Origin: Burkholderiales bacterium
Lineage (GTDB): Bacteria; Pseudomonadota; Gammaproteobacteria; Burkholderiales; Burkholderiaceae_D
Direction: 5' to 3'
NCBI GenBank assembly: GCA_026399895.1
Contig: JAPLQC010000046.1
Span: 1-35,594, forward strand
DNA length: 35,594 nucleotides
The translations under genes were made by a program, and so were the position numbers. The notes beneath the pieces were generated by a model. It saw nothing but the letters and a program-made list of their open reading frames with translations, ran no database searches and was not told the DNA's origin. Position 1 is the stretch's first letter, and the number at the start of each line of letters is the position of its first letter. Shown here piece by piece: positions 17,914-26,019 of this stretch.

Positions 17914-20166
17914 ATGAAGTTCCGCTTCCCCATCGTCATCATCGATGAAGATTTCCGCTCTGAAAACACCTCGGGCCTCGGCATCCGGGCGCTAGCCAAT
18001 GCGCTTGAGAGCGAAGGCATGGAAGTGCTCGGCGTCACCAGCTACGTCGACTTGTCGCAGTTCGCGCAGCAGCAATCGCGCGCATCTGCCTTCATCCTGT
18101 CGATCGACGATGAAGAGTTCGGTGGCGGCTCTCCCGAGGAAACCGAAGTAGCGTTGAAATCGCTGCGGGCCTTTGTGGAAGAGATTCGCTACAAGAACGC
18201 CGATATCCCGATTTATCTTTACGGTGAAACCCGCACCTCGCGGCATATCCCCAACGATATCCTGCGCGAACTGCACGGCTTCATTCACATGTTTGAAGAC
18301 ACGCCAGAGTTCGTCGCACGCCACATCATTCGCGAAGCACGCTCTTACCTGGATGGTCTCGCGCCACCGTTCTTCCGGGCCATGGTGCACTATGCCCAAG
18401 ACGGTTCGTATTCCTGGCACTGCCCCGGCCACTCCGGTGGCGTCGCTTTTTTGAAGTCACCGATCGGACAAATGTTTCACCAGTTCTTCGGTGAGAACAT
18501 GCTGCGCGCCGACGTCTGCAACGCCGTTGAAGAACTCGGGCAACTACTCGATCACACTGGCCCGGTAGCCGCTTCAGAGCGCAATGCAGCCCGTATCTTT
18601 AATGCTGACCATTGCTTCTTCGTTACCAACGGCACCTCGACATCGAACAAAATGGTGTGGCACTCCACAGTCGCGCCGGGCGATATCGTGGTGGTGGATC
18701 GCAACTGTCATAAATCGGTGCTGCATTCGATCATCATGACCGGCGCTATTCCGGTGTTCCTGATGCCGACGCGTAATCATCTGGGCATCATCGGTCCGAT
18801 TCCGCGTGAAGAATTCACGATGGAAAACATCATGAAGAAGATCGAGGCCAATCCGTTTGCGCGCGAAGCAAAAAACAAAATACCGCGTATCTTGACCATT
18901 ACGCAATCCACCTATGACGGTGTGATCTATAACGTCGAGGTCATTAAAGATATGCTGGATGGCCAGATCGACACCCTGCACTTTGATGAAGCCTGGCTGC
19001 CGCATGCCAGCTTCCATGATTTTTACAAAGACATGCACGCTATCGGTAAAGATAGGCCGCGTGCACAAAAGTCATTGATCTTCTCGACGCAATCGACCCA
19101 CAAGCTACTAGCTGGCTTGTCGCAGGCCTCGCAAATTCTGGTGCAAGAATCCGAGACGGTGCAGTTAGACCGCAATAGCTTCAATGAAGCCTACTTGATG
19201 CATATTTCCACGTCGCCACAGTACGCGATCATCGCCTCGTGCGATATCGCAGCGGCGATGATGGAGCCCCCGGGCGGTACCGCCTTGGTCGAGGAAAGTA
19301 TTCTGGAAGCGCTCGATTTCCGTCGTGCCATGAAAAAGGTCGATGATGAATGGGGCAAGGACTGGTGGTTTCAGGTCTGGGGACCGGAAAAGTTTTCGGA
19401 AGAAGGCATCGGCACCCAAGATGACTGGATGATCGACAATCAGCATGATTGGCACGGCTTCGGCAAGATTGAGCCGGGCTTCAACATGCTCGATCCGATC
19501 AAGGCAACCATCGTCACACCGGGCCTGTCTATCGACGGCCAATTCGGTACGACCGGCATTCCTGCATCCATCGTCACCAAGTATCTGGCCGAGCATGGCG
19601 TGATTGTAGAAAAGGCAGGTCTGTATTCCTTCTTCATCATGTTCACTATCGGTATCACCAAAGGGCGCTGGAATACGTTACTCACCGCGCTACAGCAGTT
19701 CAAGGATGATTACGATAAGAACCAACCGATCTGGCGCATCCTGCCCGAGTTCGCTGCAGCCAACCCGCGCTATGAACGTGTTAGCTTGCGTGATCTTTGT
19801 CATCGCATTCATGACATGTACAAAGAGCACGATATCGCACGTCTGACGACAGAGATGTATCTGTCGGACATGCAGCCAGCGATGAAGCCCTCGGACGCCT
19901 TCGCCAAGATGGCGCACCGTGAAATCGATCGCGTACCGATCGATGATCTTGAAGGGCGCGTCACCGCCATGCTGGTAACGCCCTATCCGCCGGGAATCCC
20001 GCTACTGATCCCGGGCGAGCGCTTCAATAAAACGATTGTTGATTACCTGAAGTTTGTACGGGAATTCAATGAGAAATTGCCCGGCTTCGAGACCGATGTA
20101 CATGGCCTCGTCAAAACCGAAGTCAACGGTGTTATGGGCTACTACGTCGACTGTGTTCTGCAATAG
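17914..20166 (+). CDS. PLP-dependent Orn/Lys/Arg decarboxylase, AdiA-like
   Basis: A 750-residue fold-type I decarboxylase that turns a basic amino acid into its polyamine or amine, consuming a proton. It has an N-terminal receiver-like wing domain (1-130, starting MKFRFPIVIIDEDF). The large PLP domain has the cofactor lysine Lys397 in STQSTHKLLAG, Asp358 in HFDEAW, and SWHCPGHSGG at 167-176. The C-terminal domain ends GYYVDCVLQ. Length fits arginine decarboxylase AdiA (about 755) better than LdcC/CadA (about 715) or SpeC (about 711), so arginine is the likeliest substrate, but the family is hard to split by eye. It stands alone, with no antiporter next to it. Confidence 0.9.
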   Translation: MKFRFPIVIIDEDFRSENTSGLGIRALANALESEGMEVLGVTSYVDLSQFAQQQSRASAFILSIDDEEFGGGSPEETEVALKSLRAFVEEIRYKNADIPIYLYGETRTSRHIPNDILRELHGFIHMFEDTPEFVARHIIREARSYLDGLAPPFFRAMVHYAQDGSYSWHCPGHSGGVAFLKSPIGQMFHQFFGENMLRADVCNAVEELGQLLDHTGPVAASERNAARIFNADHCFFVTNGTSTSNKMVWHSTVAPGDIVVVDRNCHKSVLHSIIMTGAIPVFLMPTRNHLGIIGPIPREEFTMENIMKKIEANPFAREAKNKIPRILTITQSTYDGVIYNVEVIKDMLDGQIDTLHFDEAWLPHASFHDFYKDMHAIGKDRPRAQKSLIFSTQSTHKLLAGLSQASQILVQESETVQLDRNSFNEAYLMHISTSPQYAIIASCDIAAAMMEPPGGTALVEESILEALDFRRAMKKVDDEWGKDWWFQVWGPEKFSEEGIGTQDDWMIDNQHDWHGFGKIEPGFNMLDPIKATIVTPGLSIDGQFGTTGIPASIVTKYLAEHGVIVEKAGLYSFFIMFTIGITKGRWNTLLTALQQFKDDYDKNQPIWRILPEFAAANPRYERVSLRDLCHRIHDMYKEHDIARLTTEMYLSDMQPAMKPSDAFAKMAHREIDRVPIDDLEGRVTAMLVTPYPPGIPLLIPGERFNKTIVDYLKFVREFNEKLPGFETDVHGLVKTEVNGVMGYYVDCVLQ

Positions 20167-20205
20167 ACGGCCTTCACAATAAGTTAATTCATTCAGGAGT
20201 GCTGC

Positions 20206-20225
20206 CCGCCCACGTCTGTGGGCGG
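20206..20225 (+). terminator. GC-rich hairpin after the decarboxylase gene
   Basis: A perfect 8-bp stem CCGCCCAC/GTGGGCGG with a 4-nt loop lies 39 bp after the decarboxylase stop. No T-run follows, so it may be a weak or factor-assisted terminator or a transcript-stabilising end. Confidence 0.5.
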
Positions 20226-20279
20226 CGACACATCTATCCGCTCACCGGCTAAACCGTTCATGAGGTGGAACCCAACTAT

Positions 20280-20344
20280 TTCCCTTTCGACTCACGTGTT
20301 CCTTCAACACGGGCACCCAACGGTGCCTTTCATCGAAAAGGGAA
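20280..20344 (+). promoter_or_regulatory. Three-way-junction leader RNA covering the ribosome site of the orphan gene
   Basis: An outer stem pairs 20280-20290 (TTCCCTTTCGA) with 20333-20344 (TCGAAAAGGGAA), 11 pairs with one bulged A. It encloses two perfect 6-bp hairpins: 20295-20311 (CGTGTT/AACACG) and 20312-20327 (GGCACC/GGTGCC). The 3' strand of the outer stem contains most of the GGGAAG ribosome site (20340-20345), 5 nt before the ATG at 20351. Folding would hide the ribosome site. Confidence 0.6.
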
Positions 20345-20350
20345 GTATCC

Positions 20351-21760
20351 ATGGCTCACTCAGTTTCAAGTCAAAGAGTTGATGACCCGAGCAAAATTGC
20401 CTCGGTAACTCAGACGCAAACCCCAGTCGCAAACCCGGCGCTTGAGCAAGCTTCAGCGCCCACCTCGACTGCGCCCAATCTGAAAAGTAAATCACTCAAA
20501 GCAGATTTTCTAGTCGCACGGCACAAAACAGGTCTGGGGAAAAAACTGGAGGAGTCCTTCATCAATAGATCGGCGACCAACACTCTTGCCAATCTGAATC
20601 AGAACACAGCAAACACCGAGCATACGGTCGCTACGCCTGGCACTCTGGAAGACGTCGAAACAGCAGATCGAATGCAACGTAAAAGAAAATTTGACAAAGA
20701 GTATCCGTCAATAAAGCGGCGTCTCGTGGCAAATTCGCGGCCAGACTCTCCGCGGTCGCCCTACCGGCCACCATCTGCCGGAATGGCCGCTATTCATTCC
20801 GTGAAAAAGACCACCGATGACTCGATCGCATTAGCTGCATATTCCGCAACACACACTCCTCAGCATGAGATGCCGGCATCATCAATAAGGCCCCTATCGA
20901 TGGTAAAAGAAAAGGTAGAGGGTCTCTTTTCACCAGAGGTACGAATCGCTCAGCTGATGCGCGGCATCGAATGGACATCATTCGGCGATTCATTTCCGTC
21001 AGATGAGCTGAATCCAATCAACAGCCTTACCTACGAGCCTGACTCACCGCCGAGAAATCCGCGCGTTGGTGAAAAGCGTAAAGCAACTGATGGGATGAAT
21101 CCTGGCACCCAGCCTAAACGCCTGCGATTTTCAGAAGACGAACTGTCTCGCGCCAGTGAAAGTCCCATTAATCAGAGCAAAGAGAAATTCAAACCTTACC
21201 CAAAGCACGAAAAAGAAATAGATCGACTCAGCAAGGAACTGGCAAAAGATTACGAACCAGCCTATGAATTTATGTCGAAAAATGCCGGATCTGTAGGGAT
21301 AAGTACCGCACAGAAAAAATCTGAGTCCAACCCGGTAAACATCGGCAACCTAGGTGAATCTGTTCGCAGTGCGCGGGCGGGAAACACGATTTGGTTTACC
21401 ACCAATACAGATCAATCCGCTAGCATTTCAGCGCAAACCACACTGAAGCTGCTGCTAGATGCGAATGAAAAAAAGATCAACAAGCGCGCCTGTAATTCGC
21501 TACAAGAGCTATTCGCTCTGATACCGGCAGGTGCGATCTTTGGGACGGAGTTTTTCGATCAGGCACTGAGGCGTGCTGTCATTGAACTATCGTTAAGTGC
21601 TGAGCAGTGGAGAGAGGTTGACAACCTGTATGGTCAGTATGATCAGCTTCATTTGCTGAGTAACCCTCGCGGCAATGCAGGATTCAAAGAGCTACTGGGC
21701 AGAATCATCGCAATCAAGGACAGTACACTCCAAGGTGACAATCTGGCACTAACATCTTGA
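20351..21760 (+). CDS. Orphan protein with two nuclear-localisation-like motifs; candidate secreted effector
   Basis: A 469-residue protein of no family I recognise. Residues 1-45 are rich in Ser, Thr, Gln, Ala and Pro, as in type III export signals, with no Sec signal or membrane helix. Two basic bipartite clusters resemble eukaryotic nuclear import signals: residues 110-124 (RKRKFDKEYPSIKRR) and 242-259 (KRKATDGMNPGTQPKRLR). Each lies beside a PDSP motif (PDSPRSPYRPP, 131-141; PDSPPRNPR, 230-238). Residues 330-469 look helical and globular. The gene is AT-richer than its neighbours: 21181-21240 has 23 G+C of 60, against 35 of 60 in 19501-19560 of the decarboxylase, which suggests transfer. 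The start is fixed by GGGAAG at 20340-20345. Secretion and nuclear action are inferences. Confidence 0.7.
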   Translation: MAHSVSSQRVDDPSKIASVTQTQTPVANPALEQASAPTSTAPNLKSKSLKADFLVARHKTGLGKKLEESFINRSATNTLANLNQNTANTEHTVATPGTLEDVETADRMQRKRKFDKEYPSIKRRLVANSRPDSPRSPYRPPSAGMAAIHSVKKTTDDSIALAAYSATHTPQHEMPASSIRPLSMVKEKVEGLFSPEVRIAQLMRGIEWTSFGDSFPSDELNPINSLTYEPDSPPRNPRVGEKRKATDGMNPGTQPKRLRFSEDELSRASESPINQSKEKFKPYPKHEKEIDRLSKELAKDYEPAYEFMSKNAGSVGISTAQKKSESNPVNIGNLGESVRSARAGNTIWFTTNTDQSASISAQTTLKLLLDANEKKINKRACNSLQELFALIPAGAIFGTEFFDQALRRAVIELSLSAEQWREVDNLYGQYDQLHLLSNPRGNAGFKELLGRIIAIKDSTLQGDNLALTS

Positions 21761-21791
21761 GCAACTGGCGAGGGTAGAAGCTTGAGGTCGC

Positions 21792-22994
21792 TTACACCCT
21801 CTCGATCAACATGGCGATTCCCTGCCCGACACCGATACACATGGTGCACAACGCATAGCGTCCACCCGTTCGGTGCAGCTGATACATAGCGGTCGTCAAG
21901 AGCCGCGCGCCACTCATACCGAGCGGATGGCCGAGCGCAATCGCGCCACCGTTAGGGTTCACCCGCGGGTCATCATCTGCAATGCCGAGTTGACGTAATA
22001 CCGCAAGACCTTGTGCGGCGAAGGCTTCGTTCAGCTCGATAACGTCAATCTGCTCGAGCTTGATACCCGTTTGCTGCAATAGCTTCTGCACTGCCGGCGC
22101 CGGCCCTATGCCCATCACACGAGGTGCAACACCCGCAGTCGCCATACCGATGACGCGGGCCTTGGGTGTCAAACCATGGCGTACGGCGCTCGCCTCATCT
22201 GCCAGCAGTAACGCACAGGCACCATCATTCACACCAGAAGCATTGCCGGCTGTGACCGTACCATCAGGCCGCACGATACCCTTTAGCTTGGCGAGCGCTT
22301 CCATGCTCGTGGCCCGTGGATGCTCATCGTGCAGAACCGTGATTAGCTCACCCTTCTTCTGCGGAATAATGACCGGGGTAATTTCATCAGACAGCGTACC
22401 CTCGGCTTGTGCGGCGGAGGCTTTGGCTTGACTGCGCAACGCAAATGCATCTTGATCAATGCGGCTGATATCAAAATCGGTAGCAACGTTTTCAGCAGTC
22501 TCCGGCATGGAATCAACGCCATAGAGCGCTTTCATCTGCGGGTTGATAAAACGCCAGCCAATCGTGGTGTCGAATATCTGCGCATTGCGCGAGAAAGCAC
22601 TGTCGGCTTTGCCCATCACGAACGGCGCACGTGTCATCGACTCAACACCGCCCGCAATCATCAAGCCCGCTTCACCCGATTTGATCGCACGTGCCGCGCT
22701 ACCAACTGCGTCCATACCCGAGCCACACAATCGATTAATCGTTGCACCCGGAACGGATTGCGGCAATCCGGCCAGCAGCAGCGACATACGAGCGACATTA
22801 CGGTTGTCATCACCTGCCTGATTAGCGCAGCCAAAGATCAGGTCATCAATCAGCGACCAATCTGCGGTGGGGTTGCGTTCCATGAGCGCGCGCAGCGGAA
22901 TGGCACCAAGGTCATCGGCACGGACATCTTTCAGCGCACCGCCGTAGCGACCGATTGGTGTTCGAATGGCGTCACAGATAAATGCTTGTTTCAT
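21792..22994 (-). CDS. pcaF: 3-oxoadipyl-CoA thiolase PcaF
   Basis: Cleaves 3-oxoadipyl-CoA to succinyl-CoA and acetyl-CoA, the last step of the beta-ketoadipate pathway. The protein is 400 residues, the expected size. The nucleophile Cys90 is in [10 protein letters not shown], the conserved His in [16 protein letters not shown], and the second Cys in [12 protein letters not shown]. Thiolases for fatty acids look similar, but the [13 protein letters not shown] stretch and the pcaIJ neighbours favour PcaF. It is 50 bp downstream of pcaJ with no terminator between them. It ends convergent with the orphan gene, 31 bp away. Confidence 0.93.
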   Translation of the reverse strand: MKQAFICDAIRTPIGRYGGALKDVRADDLGAIPLRALMERNPTADWSLIDDLIFGCANQAGDDNRNVARMSLLLAGLPQSVPGATINRLCGSGMDAVGSAARAIKSGEAGLMIAGGVESMTRAPFVMGKADSAFSRNAQIFDTTIGWRFINPQMKALYGVDSMPETAENVATDFDISRIDQDAFALRSQAKASAAQAEGTLSDEITPVIIPQKKGELITVLHDEHPRATSMEALAKLKGIVRPDGTVTAGNASGVNDGACALLLADEASAVRHGLTPKARVIGMATAGVAPRVMGIGPAPAVQKLLQQTGIKLEQIDVIELNEAFAAQGLAVLRQLGIADDDPRVNPNGGAIALGHPLGMSGARLLTTAMYQLHRTGGRYALCTMCIGVGQGIAMLIERV

Positions 22995-23044
22995 CGTTGT
23001 CTTTATTCAGTAGTAGTTAGACAGAAATCCAGTGATTTCTATAC

Positions 23045-23683
23045 TTAAATTTGTCGCAACTGCACACCCGTCATTTGCTGCAAGGCGTCCAACGTCAAGC
23101 CCTCAATCATATCAATGACAAGCAAGCCCTCTGGCGTAACGTCAATCGTCGCCAAATCTGTATAGATACGCGATACACAGCCGACACCGGTCAAAGGATA
23201 AGTACATGCCGGCACGATCTTGCTCTCGCCGCTCTTGGTCTGGTGCTCCATCATCACAAAAACTTTTTTCGCACCAATCGCCAAATCCATAGCCCCACCG
23301 ACGGCGGGGATCGCATCTGGTGCACCGGTATGCCAATTCGCCAGATCGCCGCGCTCGGACACTTGAAACGCGCCCAGCACGCAAATATCGAGATGCCCGC
23401 CACGCATCATGGCAAATGAATCGGCATGGTGGAAAAAAGCGCCGCCCGTCAGTAGCGTGACTGGCTGCTTGCCGGCATTGATGAGGTCTTCATCTTCATC
23501 GCCGGGGGCAGGTGCTGGCCCCATCCCGAGCAAGCCATTTTCGCTGTGCAGAAAAATCTCTTTGCTTCGATCAAGATGATTACCCACCATGGTCGGCAAA
23601 CCGATGCCCAGATTCACATAGGCACCCTCAGGAATATCGCGCGCAACACGCTGCGCAATCTCATCGCGAGTGAAGCGCTTCAT
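23045..23683 (-). CDS. pcaJ: 3-oxoadipate CoA-transferase subunit B, PcaJ
   Basis: Beta subunit (212 residues) of the enzyme that moves CoA from succinyl-CoA to 3-oxoadipate. The catalytic glutamate is in HSENGLLGMGPAP, and GGAMDLAIGAKKVFVMMEHQ is typical of the subunit. The ATG overlaps the pcaI stop (ATGA), and an AGGAGGT ribosome site lies inside the pcaI end, so the subunits are made in step. SCOT-type 3-oxoacid CoA-transferases are close relatives; the adjacent pcaF decides for 3-oxoadipate. Confidence 0.92.
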   Translation of the reverse strand: MKRFTRDEIAQRVARDIPEGAYVNLGIGLPTMVGNHLDRSKEIFLHSENGLLGMGPAPAPGDEDEDLINAGKQPVTLLTGGAFFHHADSFAMMRGGHLDICVLGAFQVSERGDLANWHTGAPDAIPAVGGAMDLAIGAKKVFVMMEHQTKSGESKIVPACTYPLTGVGCVSRIYTDLATIDVTPEGLLVIDMIEGLTLDALQQMTGVQLRQI

Positions 23684-24351
23684 TGCACACCTCCTACTTG
23701 CACTACTCGCTGCACAAAGATACCCGGCGTGATGATGACCTCTGGATCAAGCGCGCCAAGCGGAACAATCTCGTCGACTTGCGCAATCGTGCAGCGCGCC
23801 GCACTGGCCATAATCGGGCCGAAGTTACGTGCAGCCTTGCGGTAAACCAGATTGCCCCAGCGATCGCCCTTCAGCGCTTTGATTAACGCGAAGTCAGCAT
23901 GAATCGGTGACTCAAGTACATACTGCCGCCCGTTGATCAAGCGTGTCTCTTTGCCCTCGGCCAGTAGCGTTCCGTAACCGGTGGGTGTAAAAAACCCACC
24001 TATCCCTGCGCCGGCAGCGCGAATACGTTCAGCCAGATTGCCCTGTGGTGTCAGCTCGAGTTCAATCTTGCCATCGCGGTAAAGACCGTCGAATACATGC
24101 GAGTCAGATTGCCGCGGAAACGAGCAGATGATTTTCTTCACCCGCCCAGCCGCTAACAAAGCCGCCAAGCCGGTGTCACCATTCCCGGCGTTGTTGTTCA
24201 CAATCGTGAGATCCGTCGCGCCCTGGGCAATCAGCGCATCGATCAGCGCCTTGGGCATACCGGCATTGCCGAAGCCACCGATCATTACGGTCGCGCCATC
24301 ATGAATGCCGGCCACTGCTGCGTGCAAATCCGGTACGGTTTTATCAATCAC
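23680..24351 (-). CDS. pcaI: 3-oxoadipate CoA-transferase subunit A, PcaI
   Basis: Alpha subunit (223 residues) of the same CoA-transferase. It has the Gly-rich segment VMIGGFGNAGMPKALIDAL and GIGGFFTPTGYGTLLAEGKET, both family marks. The start codon is GTG at 24351, with an AGGAG six bases before it (24357-24362 on the plus strand); no closer ATG gives a better ribosome site. It leads the leftward pcaIJF unit. No pca regulator gene is next to it; control would come from the 235 bp before the antitoxin gene. Confidence 0.92.
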   Translation of the reverse strand: MIDKTVPDLHAAVAGIHDGATVMIGGFGNAGMPKALIDALIAQGATDLTIVNNNAGNGDTGLAALLAAGRVKKIICSFPRQSDSHVFDGLYRDGKIELELTPQGNLAERIRAAGAGIGGFFTPTGYGTLLAEGKETRLINGRQYVLESPIHADFALIKALKGDRWGNLVYRKAARNFGPIMASAARCTIAQVDEIVPLGALDPEVIITPGIFVQRVVQVGGVQ

Positions 24352-24520
24352 TACTATCTCCTACCGGCGACAGGTATGTCGTAGGGCTTGCGTGTACCAA
24401 GCATCGACGCGAACAAAGGCGTCAATGTTCTGAAAGGTATCCACCGATTCGCCTCAACTCAGGTCCCGGCGCACCCCGGCGGGGTTGCTCTAGGGAAAAT
24501 GCTAACAGATGCCATCCAGG

Positions 24521-24563
24521 TTGAACCACAGCGACTATAGATATACAATTTCACGTGTATATC
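24521..24563 (+). promoter_or_regulatory. Promoter and palindromic operator of the vapBC-type pair
   Basis: A perfect 8-bp inverted repeat GATATACA/TGTATATC (24540-24547, 24556-24563) with an 8-bp spacer lies 23 bp before the antitoxin start. It covers a candidate -10 (TATACA, 24542-24547), with TTGAAC at 24521-24526 as a possible -35 at a short 15-bp spacing. Such operators are what antitoxin-toxin complexes bind to repress themselves. Confidence 0.6.
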
Positions 24564-24586
24564 CAAGAATAGATTGGGAGGTGCCT

Positions 24587-24820
24587 ATGCTGGTATCGAA
24601 ATGGGGTAATAGCTTGGCAGTTCGGCTGCCAGCCACAGTGGTGGAGGCAATGGATCTGAAAGAGGGAGACGACATCCAGATCGAGGTCGCTGGCCCACTG
24701 ACCTTTGCAGTCACGCTCAAGCCACGCGCTAAAGAGTTGCTCGCTCGGCTGCGGAAGTACCGCGGCCGACTGCCAGACGATTTTCGCTTTGATCGCCTCG
24801 AAGCCAATGAGCGCGGCTAA
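24587..24820 (+). CDS. AbrB/MazE-type antitoxin (VapB)
   Basis: A 77-residue DNA-binding antitoxin with an N-terminal SpoVT-AbrB swapped-hairpin fold: VSKWGNSLAVRLPATVVEAM, then LKEGDDIQIEV. The C-terminal tail RKYRGRLPDDFRFDRL would wrap and block the PIN toxin. The start at 24587 has a GGGAGGT ribosome site 5 nt upstream; the longer frame from 24509 would run through the operator and is rejected. The stop codon abuts the toxin ATG, ensuring coupled translation. It probably represses its own promoter through the palindrome upstream. Confidence 0.85.
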   Translation: MLVSKWGNSLAVRLPATVVEAMDLKEGDDIQIEVAGPLTFAVTLKPRAKELLARLRKYRGRLPDDFRFDRLEANERG

Positions 24821-25228
24821 ATGACTGCGACTAATCGTTTTTTCGACACCAACCTGCTGCTCTATTTGTTCTCATCGTCTCCTGAGAAAGCAGATACCGT
24901 CGAAACCCTACTTTCAGAAGGTGGCACCATCAGCGTGCAAGTGCTTAATGAGTTTGCCGCAGTCGCACGACGCAAGCTGCAGATGACTTTTGCAGAGATC
25001 AGCGAGACAGCCGACACGCTGACCAAGACCCTTAAAGTTGTTCCCCTCACCTTAGAAACACACCGGCGCGGCCTACAGCTAGCCGAACGCTATGGATATT
25101 CGGTGTACGACGCAATGATCCTCGCTGCGGCTTTGGAGAGCGGTTGCAGACAGTTACTCACCGAGGATTTACAACACCAGCAGCGCGTCGAATCGACGCT
25201 CGACATCGTCAATCCATTTGCCCGATAA
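24821..25228 (+). CDS. PIN-domain ribonuclease toxin (VapC)
   Basis: A 135-residue PIN-domain protein, in type II systems a ribonuclease that cuts tRNA or rRNA. The four acidic metal ligands are all present: Asp9 (FFDTNLLLY), Glu44 (VLNEFAAV), Asp97 (VYDAMILAAA) and Asp116 (LTEDLQ). The toxin should therefore be active. It begins directly after the antitoxin stop. A structured repeat follows within 22 bp. Such pairs stabilise islands or plasmids or act in stress; here it sits between core genes. Confidence 0.88.
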   Translation: MTATNRFFDTNLLLYLFSSSPEKADTVETLLSEGGTISVQVLNEFAAVARRKLQMTFAEISETADTLTKTLKVVPLTLETHRRGLQLAERYGYSVYDAMILAAALESGCRQLLTEDLQHQQRVESTLDIVNPFAR

Positions 25229-25249
25229 GCAAGGCTCGCCGACGAGGAA

Positions 25250-25359
25250 AGTACTGGACGTACGGCGGAAACGTTCGCTCAAAAGGTCGCTGGCTAGGCG
25301 GGGCTGCCGCAGACAGTATTGGACGTACGGCGAGGAGGCGGCAACGAAGCTAGCGACCT
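25250..25359. repeat. Structured intergenic repeat after the toxin gene
   Basis: Two direct copies of AGTA(C/T)TGGACGTACGGCG lie at 25250-25267 and 25315-25332. An inverted pair AGGTCGCT (25284-25291) and AGCGACCT (25352-25359) encloses a second pair GCCGC/GCGGC (25306-25310, 25338-25342), so the second copy sits in a large hairpin loop. No gene fits here. It may be one member of a dispersed repeat family. Confidence 0.6.
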
Positions 25360-25371
25360 GAAAAACAGGCG

Positions 25372-25938
25372 TTAAGCTTTGGGCAGAGTGACGCCGCGCT
25401 GCCCCTGATACTTCCCACCCCGATCTTTGTAAGACACATCACACACCTCATCGCTCTCGAAGAACAATACCTGCGCACAGCCTTCGCCGGCATAAATCTT
25501 GGCAGGTAGTGGCGTGGTGTTGGAGAACTCGAGGGTGACGTAGCCTTCCCACTCTGGCTCGAAAGGCGTCACATTGACGATGATGCCGCAACGCGCGTAA
25601 GTCGATTTACCCAAGCAGATCGTCAATACATTGCGCGGGATGCGAAAGTACTCAATGGTGCGCGCTAGCGCGAATGAATTGGGCGGGATGATGCAAACAT
25701 CGCTCTTTAAATCAACGAAAGAGTTCTCATCGAAATTTTTCGGGTCAACGATGGTGCTGTTAATGTTGGTGAAAATCTTGAACTCATTCGCACAGCGAAT
25801 ATCGTAGCCGTAGGAAGAGGTGCCATACGACACAATACGCTGGCCATTCACCTCACGCACTTGACCTGGCTCGAAGGGCTCAATCATGCCGTGCTCTGCG
25901 GCCATACGACGGATCCACTTGTCGGATTTAATACTCAT
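25372..25938 (-). CDS. dcd: dCTP deaminase Dcd
   Basis: Converts dCTP to dUTP, the main source of dUMP for thymidylate synthase in many proteobacteria. The ATG at 25938 gives 188 residues ([13 protein letters not shown]), the standard size; the longer frame to 25968 is not conserved. The catalytic glutamate is Glu137 in [11 protein letters not shown], and the nucleotide-binding [10 protein letters not shown] and C-terminal [15 protein letters not shown] are present. It lies 81 bp downstream of hrpA on the same strand. It feeds the thyA-folA step encoded 8 kb away. Confidence 0.95.
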   Translation of the reverse strand: MSIKSDKWIRRMAAEHGMIEPFEPGQVREVNGQRIVSYGTSSYGYDIRCANEFKIFTNINSTIVDPKNFDENSFVDLKSDVCIIPPNSFALARTIEYFRIPRNVLTICLGKSTYARCGIIVNVTPFEPEWEGYVTLEFSNTTPLPAKIYAGEGCAQVLFFESDEVCDVSYKDRGGKYQGQRGVTLPKA

Positions 25939-26019
25939 AGCAATAGACTCATTCAATGGTTGCCGCAATTTTACGCGAATTCAACTAGTTACCCATCTCG
26001 CAACGGACACAGCTTCACT

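Noticed and set aside
20281..20310. hrp-box type promoter (TTCG spaced repeats) before the orphan gene
   Set aside because: One TTCG is present but the second is not at the required spacing.
24474..24484. CCCC/GGGG mini-hairpin upstream of the antitoxin
   Set aside because: Four pairs with a 3-nt loop and no T-run is too little to call.
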